A stretch of DNA of 64,000 bases from an uncultured Maribacter sp. (GCF_947496775.1 NZ_CANMDU010000002.1:372001-436000); one strand, 5' to 3'; counted from the first letter of the stretch, positions 51,281-59,882 are shown. The notes: generated by a model from the sequence alone, not told the origin. Program-made: numbers and translations.

Positions 51281-52639
51281 ATGGCAAAGACTTCACAAAG
51301 TAAGCAAGAATCACAGTTAAGTGACAAGCCTTTTATAGATCAGATAAAAGAAAAATCAGACGTATTAGCTAAGTTTGGTGGGTTCGATTTGTTAGAATCT
51401 GCAATAGACGAGGTGCAAAACGTAAACCCAGAACGTAAAGCGCGTAGAAAAATGTTTTTAACCGAAAATGGAAAAAAAGCAGAACGCGAGTCTTTACAAA
51501 AAACATTAGAACTTTGGTCTGAGACTTTAAAATCTGGTGATGATATCTTAGATCAAGTACAAGCAGCAGACGATAAATCTAAAGAATCGCAAAAATTATT
51601 AGATAAAAATTTAAAACTAGCTTTAAACGAAACCTCTGAACTAGAAAGTTCTTACCGTTCTGTGGCATTGTTTTATAAAAATACGGATCAAGCATCAATA
51701 AAAAACATATCTGTAATAAATGCAGAGTTAGATCAATTATCTGATCTAGATAATACCCGCTTTTTTGATCACATACGTGAAGAGTTAGTTTCTAAATATG
51801 ACAGGTTAGATCTAAGAGAAAACTATTCTCTTATGGTTTTACCAGGCTATTTAGGTTCTAAATCTGTAGTAGATAAATGGGCAAAATTAGCGCATGATAA
51901 TAAGGTTACTTTAGTAACAGATTTTGCTCATTTAGATGAGCCAGATGATGTTATGGAAATGTTCGAGAGTGCCGATTTAGCAAGTGGAGACATGTACTTA
52001 TCTAATACTATTATGACCTGTAACTGGTTAGTAGGTAGAGGTAAACATGCCGAAGTAGGAGAAGAAGAAGATTTGCATGTGCCCCCATCTGGCGCACTTG
52101 CAGGAAAAATATATAAAACATTAATGTCTCAGGTTACCGCAGGTAAAAAGCACGGTGGACTTAGTGAGGTAGATGGTGTAAGCTTTGATTTAAAGAAAAG
52201 TGAAATTGCTAACTTAGAGAATTTAGGATTAGTACCTATGGTTAATGAGTATGGCAAAGTAATGGCATTTTCTGCAAAAACCTTATTTAATGGCGACAAT
52301 TTAGGACTACAAACCTATTCTGTAGTACGTGTTTTTGATTATGTTACTAAGGTATTAATGGATTTTCTTAACCGTAGAGCATTTGAAAATTTTAATGCTA
52401 AAACAAGAAACGAAATACACAAACAAATTGTACATTTCTTAGATGGTGTTACAGGACCAGATAAACTAATCGAAAATTTTGAGATTAGAAGATTTGAACA
52501 AGACCCAACACAATTAGACCGTATTTTCTTAGACGTACGTTTAAAACCATATTTCCCGGCAAAAAACTTTTTAATTAAAATGGATGGGCAAAAAGGAGAT
52601 GAAGGTACAGAATGGGATACCGATTATGAGCAACAATAA
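51281..52639 (+). CDS. tssC: T6SS sheath protein TssC
   Basis: A 452-residue large sheath subunit. The conserved core includes WRS-equivalent LESSYRSVALFYKNTDQ (about residues 125-141), FDHIREELVSKYD and the handshake/C-terminal part IFLDVRLKPYFPAKNFLIKM (about 416-435). The length is that of T6SSiii TssC. The ClpV-accessible parts cannot be judged by eye. It is followed by a clear terminator, which sets the end of the core T6SS operon. Confidence 0.94.
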   Translation: MAKTSQSKQESQLSDKPFIDQIKEKSDVLAKFGGFDLLESAIDEVQNVNPERKARRKMFLTENGKKAERESLQKTLELWSETLKSGDDILDQVQAADDKSKESQKLLDKNLKLALNETSELESSYRSVALFYKNTDQASIKNISVINAELDQLSDLDNTRFFDHIREELVSKYDRLDLRENYSLMVLPGYLGSKSVVDKWAKLAHDNKVTLVTDFAHLDEPDDVMEMFESADLASGDMYLSNTIMTCNWLVGRGKHAEVGEEEDLHVPPSGALAGKIYKTLMSQVTAGKKHGGLSEVDGVSFDLKKSEIANLENLGLVPMVNEYGKVMAFSAKTLFNGDNLGLQTYSVVRVFDYVTKVLMDFLNRRAFENFNAKTRNEIHKQIVHFLDGVTGPDKLIENFEIRRFEQDPTQLDRIFLDVRLKPYFPAKNFLIKMDGQKGDEGTEWDTDYEQQ

Positions 52640-52661
52640 TGTTGTAGCTTAAAAATTATAC

Positions 52662-52702
52662 AAACACCTCTATTACAGTACTGTTTTAGAGGTGTTTTTT
52701 TT
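52662..52702 (+). terminator. Terminator after tssC
   Basis: AAACACCTCTA (52662-52672) and TAGAGGTGTTT (52687-52697) form a perfect 11-bp stem followed by T residues to 52702. It separates the core T6SS genes from the accessory hcp array. Confidence 0.85.
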
Positions 52703-52703
52703 C

Positions 52704-52720
52704 ATACACTTAGAGTGTAT
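52704..52720. promoter_or_regulatory. Inverted repeat ATACACT-TAG-AGTGTAT before hcp2
   Basis: A perfect 7-bp inverted repeat with a 3-bp centre, 75 bp upstream of hcp2 and directly after the tssC terminator. It could be an operator for the accessory module or a second small hairpin. No regulator is visible nearby. Confidence 0.4.
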
Positions 52721-52794
52721 TTTAACGACTTTTTTTTGTAAGTAAATAAATACATAGTACTTTAACATTTTTAGACCCTTAAACCAAATAACAT

Positions 52795-53184
52795 ATGTCT
52801 TTTTTAGCCAAATTAATTATAGATGGTAGCGAATACAGTGTATTACATTGTACGTACAATTTTGAACAACCTATGGATAATACAGGTAAGCCTTCTGGTA
52901 AACCTCGTGGAGGTCAAATAATGATTACCTTAGAATCTCAAGGCAAATATGATCTTTTTCATTGGATGAAAGAACCAGAACAAACAAAAGATGGGGTTAT
53001 TATATTCTTTAAACGAGATGCGCTATCTCGCTTGCAAGAGGTATCTTTTTCAGAGGGCTATTGTGTTAGTCTAGAAGAGGAGTTTGATGCTATTGATGAT
53101 ATACCAATGCAAAAGCGAATAGTAATTTCTGCTAAAACCATAACCATTGGTGATATGGTTTTTGAGAATAGCTGGGGGGAGTAA
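52795..53184 (+). CDS. Second Hcp (TssD paralogue) heading the accessory array
   Basis: A 129-residue Hcp, clearly diverged from the copy at 50302: FLAKLIIDGSEYSVLHCTYN (residues 3-22), GKPSGKPRGGQIMITLES, FHWMKEPEQTKDGVI and the last strand RIVISAKTITI (about 107-117). It is followed after 22 bp by an effector candidate, so it is probably the dedicated carrier ring for that cargo. Its 3' part is copied at 56653-57018 (366 bp) and, as a 50-bp scrap, at 59937-59986. Confidence 0.92.
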   Translation: MSFLAKLIIDGSEYSVLHCTYNFEQPMDNTGKPSGKPRGGQIMITLESQGKYDLFHWMKEPEQTKDGVIIFFKRDALSRLQEVSFSEGYCVSLEEEFDAIDDIPMQKRIVISAKTITIGDMVFENSWGE

Positions 53185-53206
53185 AAGAAAATCTGAAAAA
53201 TCAAAA

Positions 53207-54061
53207 ATGAGGAGAATTGAACTTTTGAAACAACGCCATGATTTAAAAAAAGGTTTGCGTAGGGCAAAATTTTCAATATATCAATCTACCCAGGAATCTT
53301 CTGAATTCTCTAAGCAGCAGCTGAAACGAAAAATTAATTCTAAGGCTAAACGTACAATAGCTCAAGTTGAAAGCAAGTCTTCATTGAGAAATTTTCTAAG
53401 ACCATATGATTGGGTACTGGGTAAAGACGGAAAAGTTCGTTGGGATGAAAATGTAACTTCTAGTACTGATAAGGATTTAAATGGGAGAAAGTATATTGGG
53501 GCAGGCAAATATGATGGTTGGAATTATGCAAATAAAAATAGAAATTGGTTAGAAAAGGCTTTAGAATTTGGACCTAGTAATGTAGAATGGATAGGTTATC
53601 ATCAATGGCAAGTAAAAAACACGCTATTAACCTTAATAAAAAATCAAGTTAATCGAAAATTAATACCCCTTACTGACGATGAATTAAGGATGAATAAAGC
53701 AAACTGGGGTAATGGCGCTTTTGAGCCTAGTAAGGAAAGTTTTGGAATAGTGGATGTTTCAAATTTACCAACTAAAGATACTAGATTTGATAATTATATT
53801 TTTACTGATTTTAATCTTGCAATTGGTGAAGGTGTAAAGATTCCTATTAAAGGTTCCTATTTGACTTTAAATGAAGGTCAAAAATATATAGATAGATTTA
53901 GAGTTGGCCAGAATATGGATATTTTACCACAAACTGACAGATTTACTAAGTATTCTTTTATATTTGGGAATAAATTTAGAAAGGATATTTTTGTTATAAA
54001 TATTAGCTCAGAAGTGATGGATGACTATCTTAAATTAAAAAACTACCTAGGTTCAGATTAA
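53207..54061 (+). CDS. Hcp-associated effector candidate 1 with polymorphic-toxin linker
   Basis: A 284-residue protein. Residues ~1-60 are a basic helical region (LLKQRHDLKKGLRRAKFSI). Residues ~67-100 hold PYDWVLGKDGKVRWDENVTS followed by LNGRKYIGAG, which resembles the DWVxx-(x)n-WDxxVTS linker that precedes toxin domains in Bacteroidetes polymorphic toxins. The last ~185 residues are the variable part, with no catalytic motif recognised. It has no signal peptide, as expected for T6SS cargo. The frame is open from 53147, but the ATG at 53207 after the hcp2 stop is preferred. The N-terminal ~100 residues are shared with the gene at 57088, while the C-termini differ. Confidence 0.7.
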   Translation: MRRIELLKQRHDLKKGLRRAKFSIYQSTQESSEFSKQQLKRKINSKAKRTIAQVESKSSLRNFLRPYDWVLGKDGKVRWDENVTSSTDKDLNGRKYIGAGKYDGWNYANKNRNWLEKALEFGPSNVEWIGYHQWQVKNTLLTLIKNQVNRKLIPLTDDELRMNKANWGNGAFEPSKESFGIVDVSNLPTKDTRFDNYIFTDFNLAIGEGVKIPIKGSYLTLNEGQKYIDRFRVGQNMDILPQTDRFTKYSFIFGNKFRKDIFVINISSEVMDDYLKLKNYLGSD

Positions 54062-54064
54062 TAT

Positions 54065-54886
54065 ATGAGAATAAAAAATGTTTTTATAGTACTTATTTTA
54101 ATAGTTCTATTATCTTTTATATTTAGACAGATTCATCTTACTTTTCTAGAAGATCTTAGGGAAGATGCTGAGTATTTTCTTAGTGATTACACACAATTTC
54201 AATCTAATTATTTTGAGAGTTTTCCTGAAAACAGGCAGGACATAGATTTTATGATTGAATGGTTCAAAGAAAACAGAGAAACTGTTAATTATACTTTTTT
54301 AGAATACGGTTATAATATTAAATACGATTCATTAAGTAAAAGGTCATATTTATATAGTTTTGGAAAAGATAGAGTTGATAATAATATGGAATCTACTCCA
54401 TTTAATTCCAAATTTTATGTTCAATCTTTTTTAAATAGTGTGCCTATTTCTAATGGTAGTTTTAAAGAATATTTTTTTAGCTTTTTTAAAGAATATGATG
54501 TTATACTTGCTGATATTAAAGATTATAACCTAATCTGTGCAGAAAAACAGTTGCCATTTACAAGAAAAAATTTAGTGTTGGATATCCAATTATTTACTGG
54601 CTGTAAAAATTTAAAGGGTTCTGTTAATGAGGAAAAATTTGCAAATGAAATATATAACTTTTGCAAAAAAGAAATAGTAGCAAATTCAGAAACTACAGTT
54701 AAAAGAGTACTAGTATCCATTAATAAAAAAAGTGAAGTTACTATTTTATGTCCTGAAAATTTATCTTCTAAATATACAGATGATTTGAAATCAAAGTTGA
54801 TTGCTTTTTTTAATCAAAAAAAAATAACTTACTTTGATTATGCTCTGTTTCCCTTGTATCTTCCTGAAGAAAGAATGGAGAATTAG
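54065..54886 (+). CDS. Membrane-anchored immunity candidate 1
   Basis: A 273-residue protein with an N-terminal membrane helix (VFIVLILIVLLSFIF, about residues 6-20) and a long periplasmic-type body. It starts 3 bp after the effector stop, the usual place for immunity. Its end (ITYFDYALFPLYLPEE, about 252-267) matches the end of the gene at 57926 (IDYGVFPIYIQEP), which follows the second effector candidate. The two are therefore paralogous immunity candidates. The anchoring suggests the toxin acts in the periplasm. No known domain recognised. Confidence 0.65.
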   Translation: MRIKNVFIVLILIVLLSFIFRQIHLTFLEDLREDAEYFLSDYTQFQSNYFESFPENRQDIDFMIEWFKENRETVNYTFLEYGYNIKYDSLSKRSYLYSFGKDRVDNNMESTPFNSKFYVQSFLNSVPISNGSFKEYFFSFFKEYDVILADIKDYNLICAEKQLPFTRKNLVLDIQLFTGCKNLKGSVNEEKFANEIYNFCKKEIVANSETTVKRVLVSINKKSEVTILCPENLSSKYTDDLKSKLIAFFNQKKITYFDYALFPLYLPEERMEN

Positions 54887-54908
54887 ATTTATTTTTGATT
54901 TTATATAA

Positions 54909-55055
54909 GAAATATTACTTCAATATATCGGACAAACTATCAGATGGTTTTATTTCTTGGATAAGAAAAAGTTCAGTGATTTAAATGATGACCCATATAA
55001 TTACATACTGAGCATTTTGTTTTTTATTGTTATGGGTTTCCTAATAAATTTATAA
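54909..55055 (+). pseudogene. Remnant of a small membrane protein
   Basis: An open frame of 48 residues between two stops, without a good start codon, ends in a membrane-helix-like tail (YILSILFFIVMGFLINL) after FSDLNDDPYN. It lies between the immunity candidate and a lipoprotein and looks like the end of another, lost, membrane immunity gene. The match to any family is unknown. Confidence 0.35.
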
Positions 55056-55068
55056 TGCAAAAAAATAA

Positions 55069-55536
55069 ATGAAAAATAGTAAGATTAGATCTATTTTCTT
55101 AGGAATATTAACTTTAATGTGTTTAGCCTCTTGTGTTTCAAGGAAGTCTAAAAATAAACCTAAAACAATCATAGTAAAACACCGAAAATTTTCAAATAAA
55201 TCTAAAATACCTTTAATTGAAAATTGTAAAAATGACCAAACAGAGGAATGTTTAAAAAAGACTATTAGTAACTTAATTCTTTTTGAAGTAAAAAAAAGAG
55301 AGCTAAATTTACTAAAAGACACATTGAAAATAGGTATTCGAATAAATGCGGATGGGACAACTTCCGTAATGGAAAATTTAACTAATAACTTTGCTCTAAG
55401 AAAAGTTGCCTTTGATGTATTAAATTCAATGGATGTTATACAACCTGCCTATTTTGAAAGTCAAAAAAGTTATAAAACTGTTTCATATTTTTGGTATATG
55501 ATTATTGAAAATAATACCATAGTTGATGAGTTTTAA
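55069..55536 (+). CDS. Small lipoprotein with TonB-C-like domain
   Basis: A 155-residue lipoprotein (LMCLASC, Cys about 22), followed by a basic linker and a domain reading LKIGIRINADGTTSVMENLT...LRKVAFDVLNSMDVIQPAYF. This is the pattern of TonB C-terminal-like domains (strand, NADGxV turn, helix with AxxVLxxM). It may bind a periplasmic partner. In this place, between two immunity-type genes, it may itself be an accessory or immunity protein. There is no TonB energy-transducing anchor. Confidence 0.6.
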   Translation: MKNSKIRSIFLGILTLMCLASCVSRKSKNKPKTIIVKHRKFSNKSKIPLIENCKNDQTEECLKKTISNLILFEVKKRELNLLKDTLKIGIRINADGTTSVMENLTNNFALRKVAFDVLNSMDVIQPAYFESQKSYKTVSYFWYMIIENNTIVDEF

Positions 55537-55582
55537 AATAAATAATAGGTTTAGGCTAATACTATTTTAATACAAACTATAA

Positions 55583-56032
55583 ATGAGAAAATGGTTAGAA
55601 GATGTAAGAGCGCCAAAGATGTATCGTTATCTGTTTTATACGATGGTACGTTGGGCTAAAAGTTGGAATAACGATTCTCCCAATTTTTCATCCATGCTGT
55701 TAATGACTACTACTTTTGGATTTCAGTCTTCTTTTATTGTTGGTTTATTGGGAGCAATTATAGATATTAATATTTGGGGTTTGTACATAGTAGATTTAAA
55801 CCCATTATTTTTATTAGTTTATTTTTTTGTTATTTGCCTAATATCTTACATTTTATTCTATTATAATGAGAAATTTTCTGATACTGAAAAAGAGTTTAAA
55901 AATGAAAGTATAAAACAACGAAGGTTAGGTTCTATTTATTTATTTATTTATTTATTTATTAGTTTTAGTTTATTATATTTAAATTATTTCTTTTTAAGGA
56001 TGAATAATGTAAATTATAATTATCAATATTAA
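55583..56032 (+). CDS. Membrane immunity-array protein, copy A1
   Basis: A 149-residue protein, the first of about eleven copies of one family in the next 8 kb. Layout: conserved cytoplasmic start (KWLEDVRAPKMYRYLFYTMV then RWAKSWNNDSPNFSS, residues 3-38), a hydrophobic hairpin (~40-65 and 75-95), a charged helix with EKEFKNESIKQRR, and a last membrane segment beginning LGSIYLFIYLFIS (~115-140). No known domain. This copy is complete and keeps the TTTA-repeat tract in frame. Unlike later copies it is not preceded by the relic ending in GY-stop. Function is inferred as immunity from the array context. Confidence 0.6.
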   Translation: MRKWLEDVRAPKMYRYLFYTMVRWAKSWNNDSPNFSSMLLMTTTFGFQSSFIVGLLGAIIDINIWGLYIVDLNPLFLLVYFFVICLISYILFYYNEKFSDTEKEFKNESIKQRRLGSIYLFIYLFISFSLLYLNYFFLRMNNVNYNYQY

Positions 56033-56048
56033 TTTCTTAAATTTTTAG

Positions 56049-56168
56049 GTAGACTATATAGCACTTGTAGAGCAAATACAAAAAGAATTATATTTGGAAG
56101 AGCGTTCTATAAAACAAGACAATACACGTATTAAAGCGCCTAAAATAATCTTTAATACCGGATATTAA
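56049..56168 (+). pseudogene. Effector 3' relic before copy A2
   Basis: A 39-residue open tail opens directly after a TAG and reads VDYIALVEQIQKELYLEE, then KQDNTRIKAPKIIFNTGY and stop. The stop overlaps the ATG of the next gene as TAATG (56166-56170). The same tail occurs at 58775-58963 (with more upstream residues), at 61173-61229 and, degraded, before other copies. It is read as the 3' end of a lost gene that was translationally coupled to the membrane protein. Confidence 0.55.
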
Positions 56169-56604
56169 TGAAAAAATGGTTAAAAGATGTAAGAGCGCCA
56201 AAGATGTATCGTTATCTATTTTATACCATGGTACGTTGGACTAAAAGTTGGAATAACGATTCTCCCAATTTTTCTTCTATGCTATTGATGACCGTTACTT
56301 ATAGTCTTCAGATTATTTTCTTATTTGCATTATTTGATTTAATTACAGCCGTTAGTTCATGGGATTTATTTATAGCAGGATTTTATCCTTTTAGTTTATT
56401 TTTGATACTTATTATAACAGGCTTTATTTCTTATATTTTATTTTATCATAATAATAAATTTCTTCATATAGAAAAAGATTATAAAAATGAAAGTGAAAAG
56501 CAACGAAGATTAGGCTCTATTTATTTATTTATTTATTTATAAGTTTTAGTTCTATTTACATAGGCGGTTGGTTTTTAACTTTTCATAATCCCAATTATAA
56601 TTAG
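56168..56604 (+). pseudogene. Membrane immunity-array copy A2, frameshifted at the TTTA tract
   Basis: The frame stops after 124 residues at SIYLFIYL. In intact copies (A1, A6) the DNA here carries one more TTTA unit. Restoring 4 bp continues the frame to FSSIYIGGWFLTF and NPNYN at 56604, so this copy has lost exactly one tetranucleotide unit. The N-terminal part is intact and close to A1. Either a pseudogene or a switched-off, slippage-variable allele. Confidence 0.7.
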
Positions 56605-56652
56605 TAAAATAGGTTTAAAAGTGTAATTCTAAGAAATTTAAGAATAGTAATA

Positions 56653-57018
56653 ATAGATAGTAGCGAATACAGTGTATTACATTGTACGTACAATTTTGAA
56701 CAACCTATGGATAATACAGGTAAGCCTTCTGGTAAACCTCGTGGAGGTCAAATAATGATTACCTTAGAATCTCAAGGTAAATATGATCTTTTTCATTGGA
56801 TGAAAGAACCAGAACAAACAAAAGATGGGGTCATTATATTCTTTAAACGAGATGCGCTATCTCGCTTGCAAGAGGTATCTTTTTCAGAGGGCTATTGTGT
56901 TAGTCTAGAAGAGGAGTTTGATGCTATTGATGATATACCAATGCAAAAGCGAATAGTAATTTCTGCTAAAACCATAACCATTGGTGATATGGTTTTTGAG
57001 AATAGTTGGGGGGAGTAG
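56653..57018 (+). pseudogene. 5'-truncated copy of the second hcp
   Basis: From about 56653 to 57018 the DNA is nearly identical to 52819-53184 (constant offset 3834, few substitutions). The match begins at the eighth hcp codon region, so the start codon and first residues are missing. The upstream sequence has no in-frame ATG; the first internal ATG (56707) would give a 103-residue protein without the first strands. It is probably non-functional as a ring, but it keeps the intact 3' end leading into the second effector gene. Confidence 0.8.
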
Positions 57019-57087
57019 TATCTATTATTTTGTTTAAATTCAAAAACAGTATTATTAATAATTATTTTTTCTTACTATTTTATTAGT

Positions 57088-57975
57088 ATGACTACCATAG
57101 AACAACTAAAACTTAAGCACGATTTAAAGAAAGGATTACGTAGATCTAAGTTTTCAATTAGTAAATCTATACAAATGGAAACTAAATTGTCCGATAGGGA
57201 TATTAATCGAAAAATGAAATCTAGTGTAAAACGTAATTTAAAAAAAATAGAATTAATTGCTGGTATGAGAAGCCAGTCAAAACCAAATGATTGGGTTTTA
57301 GGTAAAGATGGTAAATATGTTTGGGATGAAAGTGTTACTGCAGAGAATGATTCAGACCTTAATGGTAGAGAATATGTAGGGAATAAATTTTCTAAAGTAA
57401 AAAGCCATTTTATAAAGAATAATAGTTGGTTTAGCAGAAATATCGGAAGTAAAAGAGACGGTCTACAGTCTTTTGTTGATTCAGGTAGTTATTATAATGC
57501 TAAAGTTCCACTAATAATTCAGGATGTTTTTAACAGGTATCTTTGGAAGTATAATCTAAAAAGTAATGGCAACAACAGATTGAGTAATGTAAATTTTGAT
57601 AAAACAAATGTTAATGATGACTTGGAAATATTATTTACAAATCAAAACATTCAAGTTTCAGGTGCATTATGTTTAAATGGAATAGAGAATAATTATAATG
57701 CTAACTTAAATACATCCGCAATTAGCAGTAAAGGATTAAGTCTTGTTGATTATTTTGATGAGCATCCATTTGCTAACTCTACTTTGGTAAAAACTTTTTC
57801 AGGTGAAATTAAAGGCCAATATTTTGCAATTACAAATAAGCTAGTAAAAAGCCGTTTGCCTGTCATAGCAGTACATTTTGATGATAAAGTAATCTATAAA
57901 AACATTAAAAATTGGTATTTAAAGCATGGTAAAAATCTTAAAAATGAAATTGAAGAAAACCCTTGGAAAAATTAA
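57088..57975 (+). CDS. Hcp-associated effector candidate 2 with polymorphic-toxin linker
   Basis: A 295-residue protein. Its first ~100 residues parallel those of effector candidate 1: LKLKHDLKKGLRRSKFSI, a basic helical part, then NDWVLGKDGKYVWDESVT and DLNGREYVG. After that the sequences part completely, so this is the same carrier N-terminus with another C-terminal domain (~190 residues, mixed helix and strand, with VPLIIQDVFNRYLWKYNL). No catalytic motif recognised and no signal peptide. It is followed by an overlapping membrane immunity candidate. It probably lacks a working dedicated Hcp, because the hcp copy upstream is truncated. Confidence 0.68.
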   Translation: MTTIEQLKLKHDLKKGLRRSKFSISKSIQMETKLSDRDINRKMKSSVKRNLKKIELIAGMRSQSKPNDWVLGKDGKYVWDESVTAENDSDLNGREYVGNKFSKVKSHFIKNNSWFSRNIGSKRDGLQSFVDSGSYYNAKVPLIIQDVFNRYLWKYNLKSNGNNRLSNVNFDKTNVNDDLEILFTNQNIQVSGALCLNGIENNYNANLNTSAISSKGLSLVDYFDEHPFANSTLVKTFSGEIKGQYFAITNKLVKSRLPVIAVHFDDKVIYKNIKNWYLKHGKNLKNEIEENPWKN

Positions 57976-58771
57976 TAAACATATATATATAGGATTATTT
58001 GTTTCTTTTGTTTTTTGTGTATATTTTTTTTCCATATATAATGATTACATTAAATTTTATGATGATACTAAAATAGAAAAAGAATCAGAGAATTTATCAA
58101 ATTTTATTTATGAATATACAATCCAATTTGGACAAGAAGATTTAACAAATCTTGAAGAGGTACGAAAAATGGAAACATGGTTAAATAATACCTTTGTTTT
58201 ATCAGATGAACAAAAAAATCTTTTAAGTTATGGCTATGAAATAAAATATTTTGAAAAACAAAATCTTTATTTATTTTGTCTTTATGGTGGTGATAAAAAA
58301 AGAAGTGAGAGTAATGTAACTGTTATTGATGAAATAAAAATGGATGGAGAATTAATTGTAGAGAAACCATCTTTTATAGAATACTGTTTTAATTTTTCAA
58401 ATTATGATAGAATCTTATTTGGGTATTATAAAAAAGGTAATTGTTACAAGAGAAAACCTTCTTATTATTTTTATAAAAACTTAATAGCCGTTAATGCTAC
58501 AGAGACTAGTCTAATGGAAGGCTATTTAAAAAAGTTTGAGCAACAGCTACTAATTAAAAAAGATACGATTAGCAATAATAATTTATTAAAAACTATTTAT
58601 TTTAAGTTTAAGAATAAAAATATTGAATTATTGTGTGAGGATGACTTTAAAAATGAAAAACTTGTAGAGGTAGGTGTTAAGCTTCAAAAGTATTTTAATA
58701 GTATTGACTTGCATGATATAGATTACGGAGTTTTTCCTATTTACATACAAGAACCTAAGGTAGAATTATAA
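57926..58771 (+). CDS. Membrane-anchored immunity candidate 2
   Basis: A 281-residue protein with an N-terminal membrane helix (YIGLFVSFVFCVYFFSIY, about residues 20-37), paralogous to the gene at 54065. It shares the order of segments (a WLNNTF/WFKENR helix, YGYEIKY/YGYNIKY, and the final DYGVFPIYIQEP). The frame overlaps the end of effector 2 by 50 bases; ATG 57944 is an alternative start with less overlap. It is presumed to protect against the C-terminal domain of effector 2. Confidence 0.65.
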   Translation: MVKILKMKLKKTLGKINKHIYIGLFVSFVFCVYFFSIYNDYIKFYDDTKIEKESENLSNFIYEYTIQFGQEDLTNLEEVRKMETWLNNTFVLSDEQKNLLSYGYEIKYFEKQNLYLFCLYGGDKKRSESNVTVIDEIKMDGELIVEKPSFIEYCFNFSNYDRILFGYYKKGNCYKRKPSYYFYKNLIAVNATETSLMEGYLKKFEQQLLIKKDTISNNNLLKTIYFKFKNKNIELLCEDDFKNEKLVEVGVKLQKYFNSIDLHDIDYGVFPIYIQEPKVEL

Positions 58772-58774
58772 TCC

Positions 58775-58963
58775 GTAAACCAATATTTACAAAGAAAAGT
58801 GCGGCATACTTTAGGAGAACGTATAGAATCTTTAAAGTTTGAGGTAGACTATGTAAAACCAATAGAACAAGTACAAAAAGAACTATATTTGGAAGAACAT
58901 GCTATGAAACAAGACAATACACGGGTTAAAATACCTAAAATATTTTTTAATACCGGATATTAA
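58775..58963 (+). pseudogene. Effector 3' relic before copy A3 (longest version)
   Basis: A 62-residue open tail: VNQYLQRKVRHTLGERIESL, then KFEVDYVKPIEQVQKELYLEE and KQDNTRVKIPKIFFNTGY, stop. It is the longest copy of the recurrent relic and gives the best query for finding the parent gene. Its TAA shares its last base with the ATG of the next gene (TAATG), as in the other copies. The gap after the immunity gene at 58771 is only a few bases, so a recombination joint lies here. Confidence 0.6.
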
Positions 58964-59349
58964 TGAAAAAATGGTTAGAAGATGTAAGGGCTCCAAAGAT
59001 TTATCGTTATCTATTTTATACCATGGTACGTTGGGCTAAAAGTTGGAATAACGATTCTCCTAATTTTTCTTCTATGTTGCTAATGACTATAACTTTTGGA
59101 TTTCAATTATATTTTTTAATTGATTTATTAGATTTCTTAACTGCTATTAATATTTGGAATCTTTACATTAAGGGATATTATCCATATAGCATTTATATTA
59201 TATATTTTATAACAGGATTAATTTCTTACATTTTATTTTATTACAACAATAAATTTTCTGATACTGAAAAAGAGTTTGCTAATGAAAATGAAAAGCAGCA
59301 AAGATTAGGATCTATTTATTTATTTATTTATTTTTCTATTTATTTATAA
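58963..59349 (+). pseudogene. Membrane immunity-array copy A3, 3'-disrupted
   Basis: 128 residues with an intact family N-terminus (KKWLEDVRAPKIYRYLFYTM) and hydrophobic hairpin. The frame ends early at IYLFIYFSIYL in the TTTA-repeat tract. The following DNA (to about 59400) still encodes a diverged ISFGSLYVQ in another frame and then stops, so the last membrane segment is lost. Possibly expressed as a shortened protein, more likely a decayed copy. Confidence 0.6.
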
Positions 59350-59420
59350 GTTTTGGAAGTCTTTATGTCCAAATTTAAAAAATCTATCGGAGAGTATTCA
59401 TAATAGAATAACAGATATCA

Positions 59421-59858
59421 ATGAAAAAATGGCTTAAAGAAATAAGGGCGCCAAAGTTCTACAGATATCTTTTTTATACCATGATGCGCTGGACCAAAGG
59501 TTGGGGTAATGATTCGCCTGCCTTTTCTTCCCTATTGTTAATTTCTATAACTTTTATACTTCATTTTTTATTTTTATTGAACTTAATTGGTGTTGTTATA
59601 GGTATTAATTTTTGGCATTTATATTTTGGTGAACTTGGTCCTTTATATATTATTCCTTTTATGCTGGTATTTGGTTTAACTTGTTATATTTTATTTTATT
59701 ATAACGATAAGTTTGTAAAAATAGAAAAAGAGTTTATCAATGAAAATGAAAAGCAACAAAGATGGGGGTCTATCTATCTATTTATTTATTTATTAATAAG
59801 TTTTAGTCTTTTTTATGAGTGTATGTGGTTGGTGACATTTAATAATCCTAATTATTAA
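59421..59858 (+). CDS. Membrane immunity-array protein, copy A4
   Basis: A complete 145-residue member with a variant start (KKWLKEIRAPKFYRYLFYTM then RWTKGWGNDSPAFSS) close to copy A9 at 62689. Its C-terminal part (KEFINENEKQQRWGSIYLFI...WLVTFNNPNY) matches copy A6, so the two halves have different closest relatives, a sign of recombination. The TTTA tract here reads partly CTA/TTA and keeps the frame. The preceding relic is reduced to ACAGATATCAATG. Confidence 0.6.
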   Translation: MKKWLKEIRAPKFYRYLFYTMMRWTKGWGNDSPAFSSLLLISITFILHFLFLLNLIGVVIGINFWHLYFGELGPLYIIPFMLVFGLTCYILFYYNDKFVKIEKEFINENEKQQRWGSIYLFIYLLISFSLFYECMWLVTFNNPNY

Positions 59859-59882
59859 AATAGTTTTCAAAACAGGATATCA

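Noticed and set aside
37992-53184. Prophage or tailocin (gp25, spike and sheath-like genes)
   Set aside because: ClpV, TssK, TssN, TssO and Hcp are T6SS-specific, and no capsid, portal, terminase, lysis or tail-fibre genes are present.
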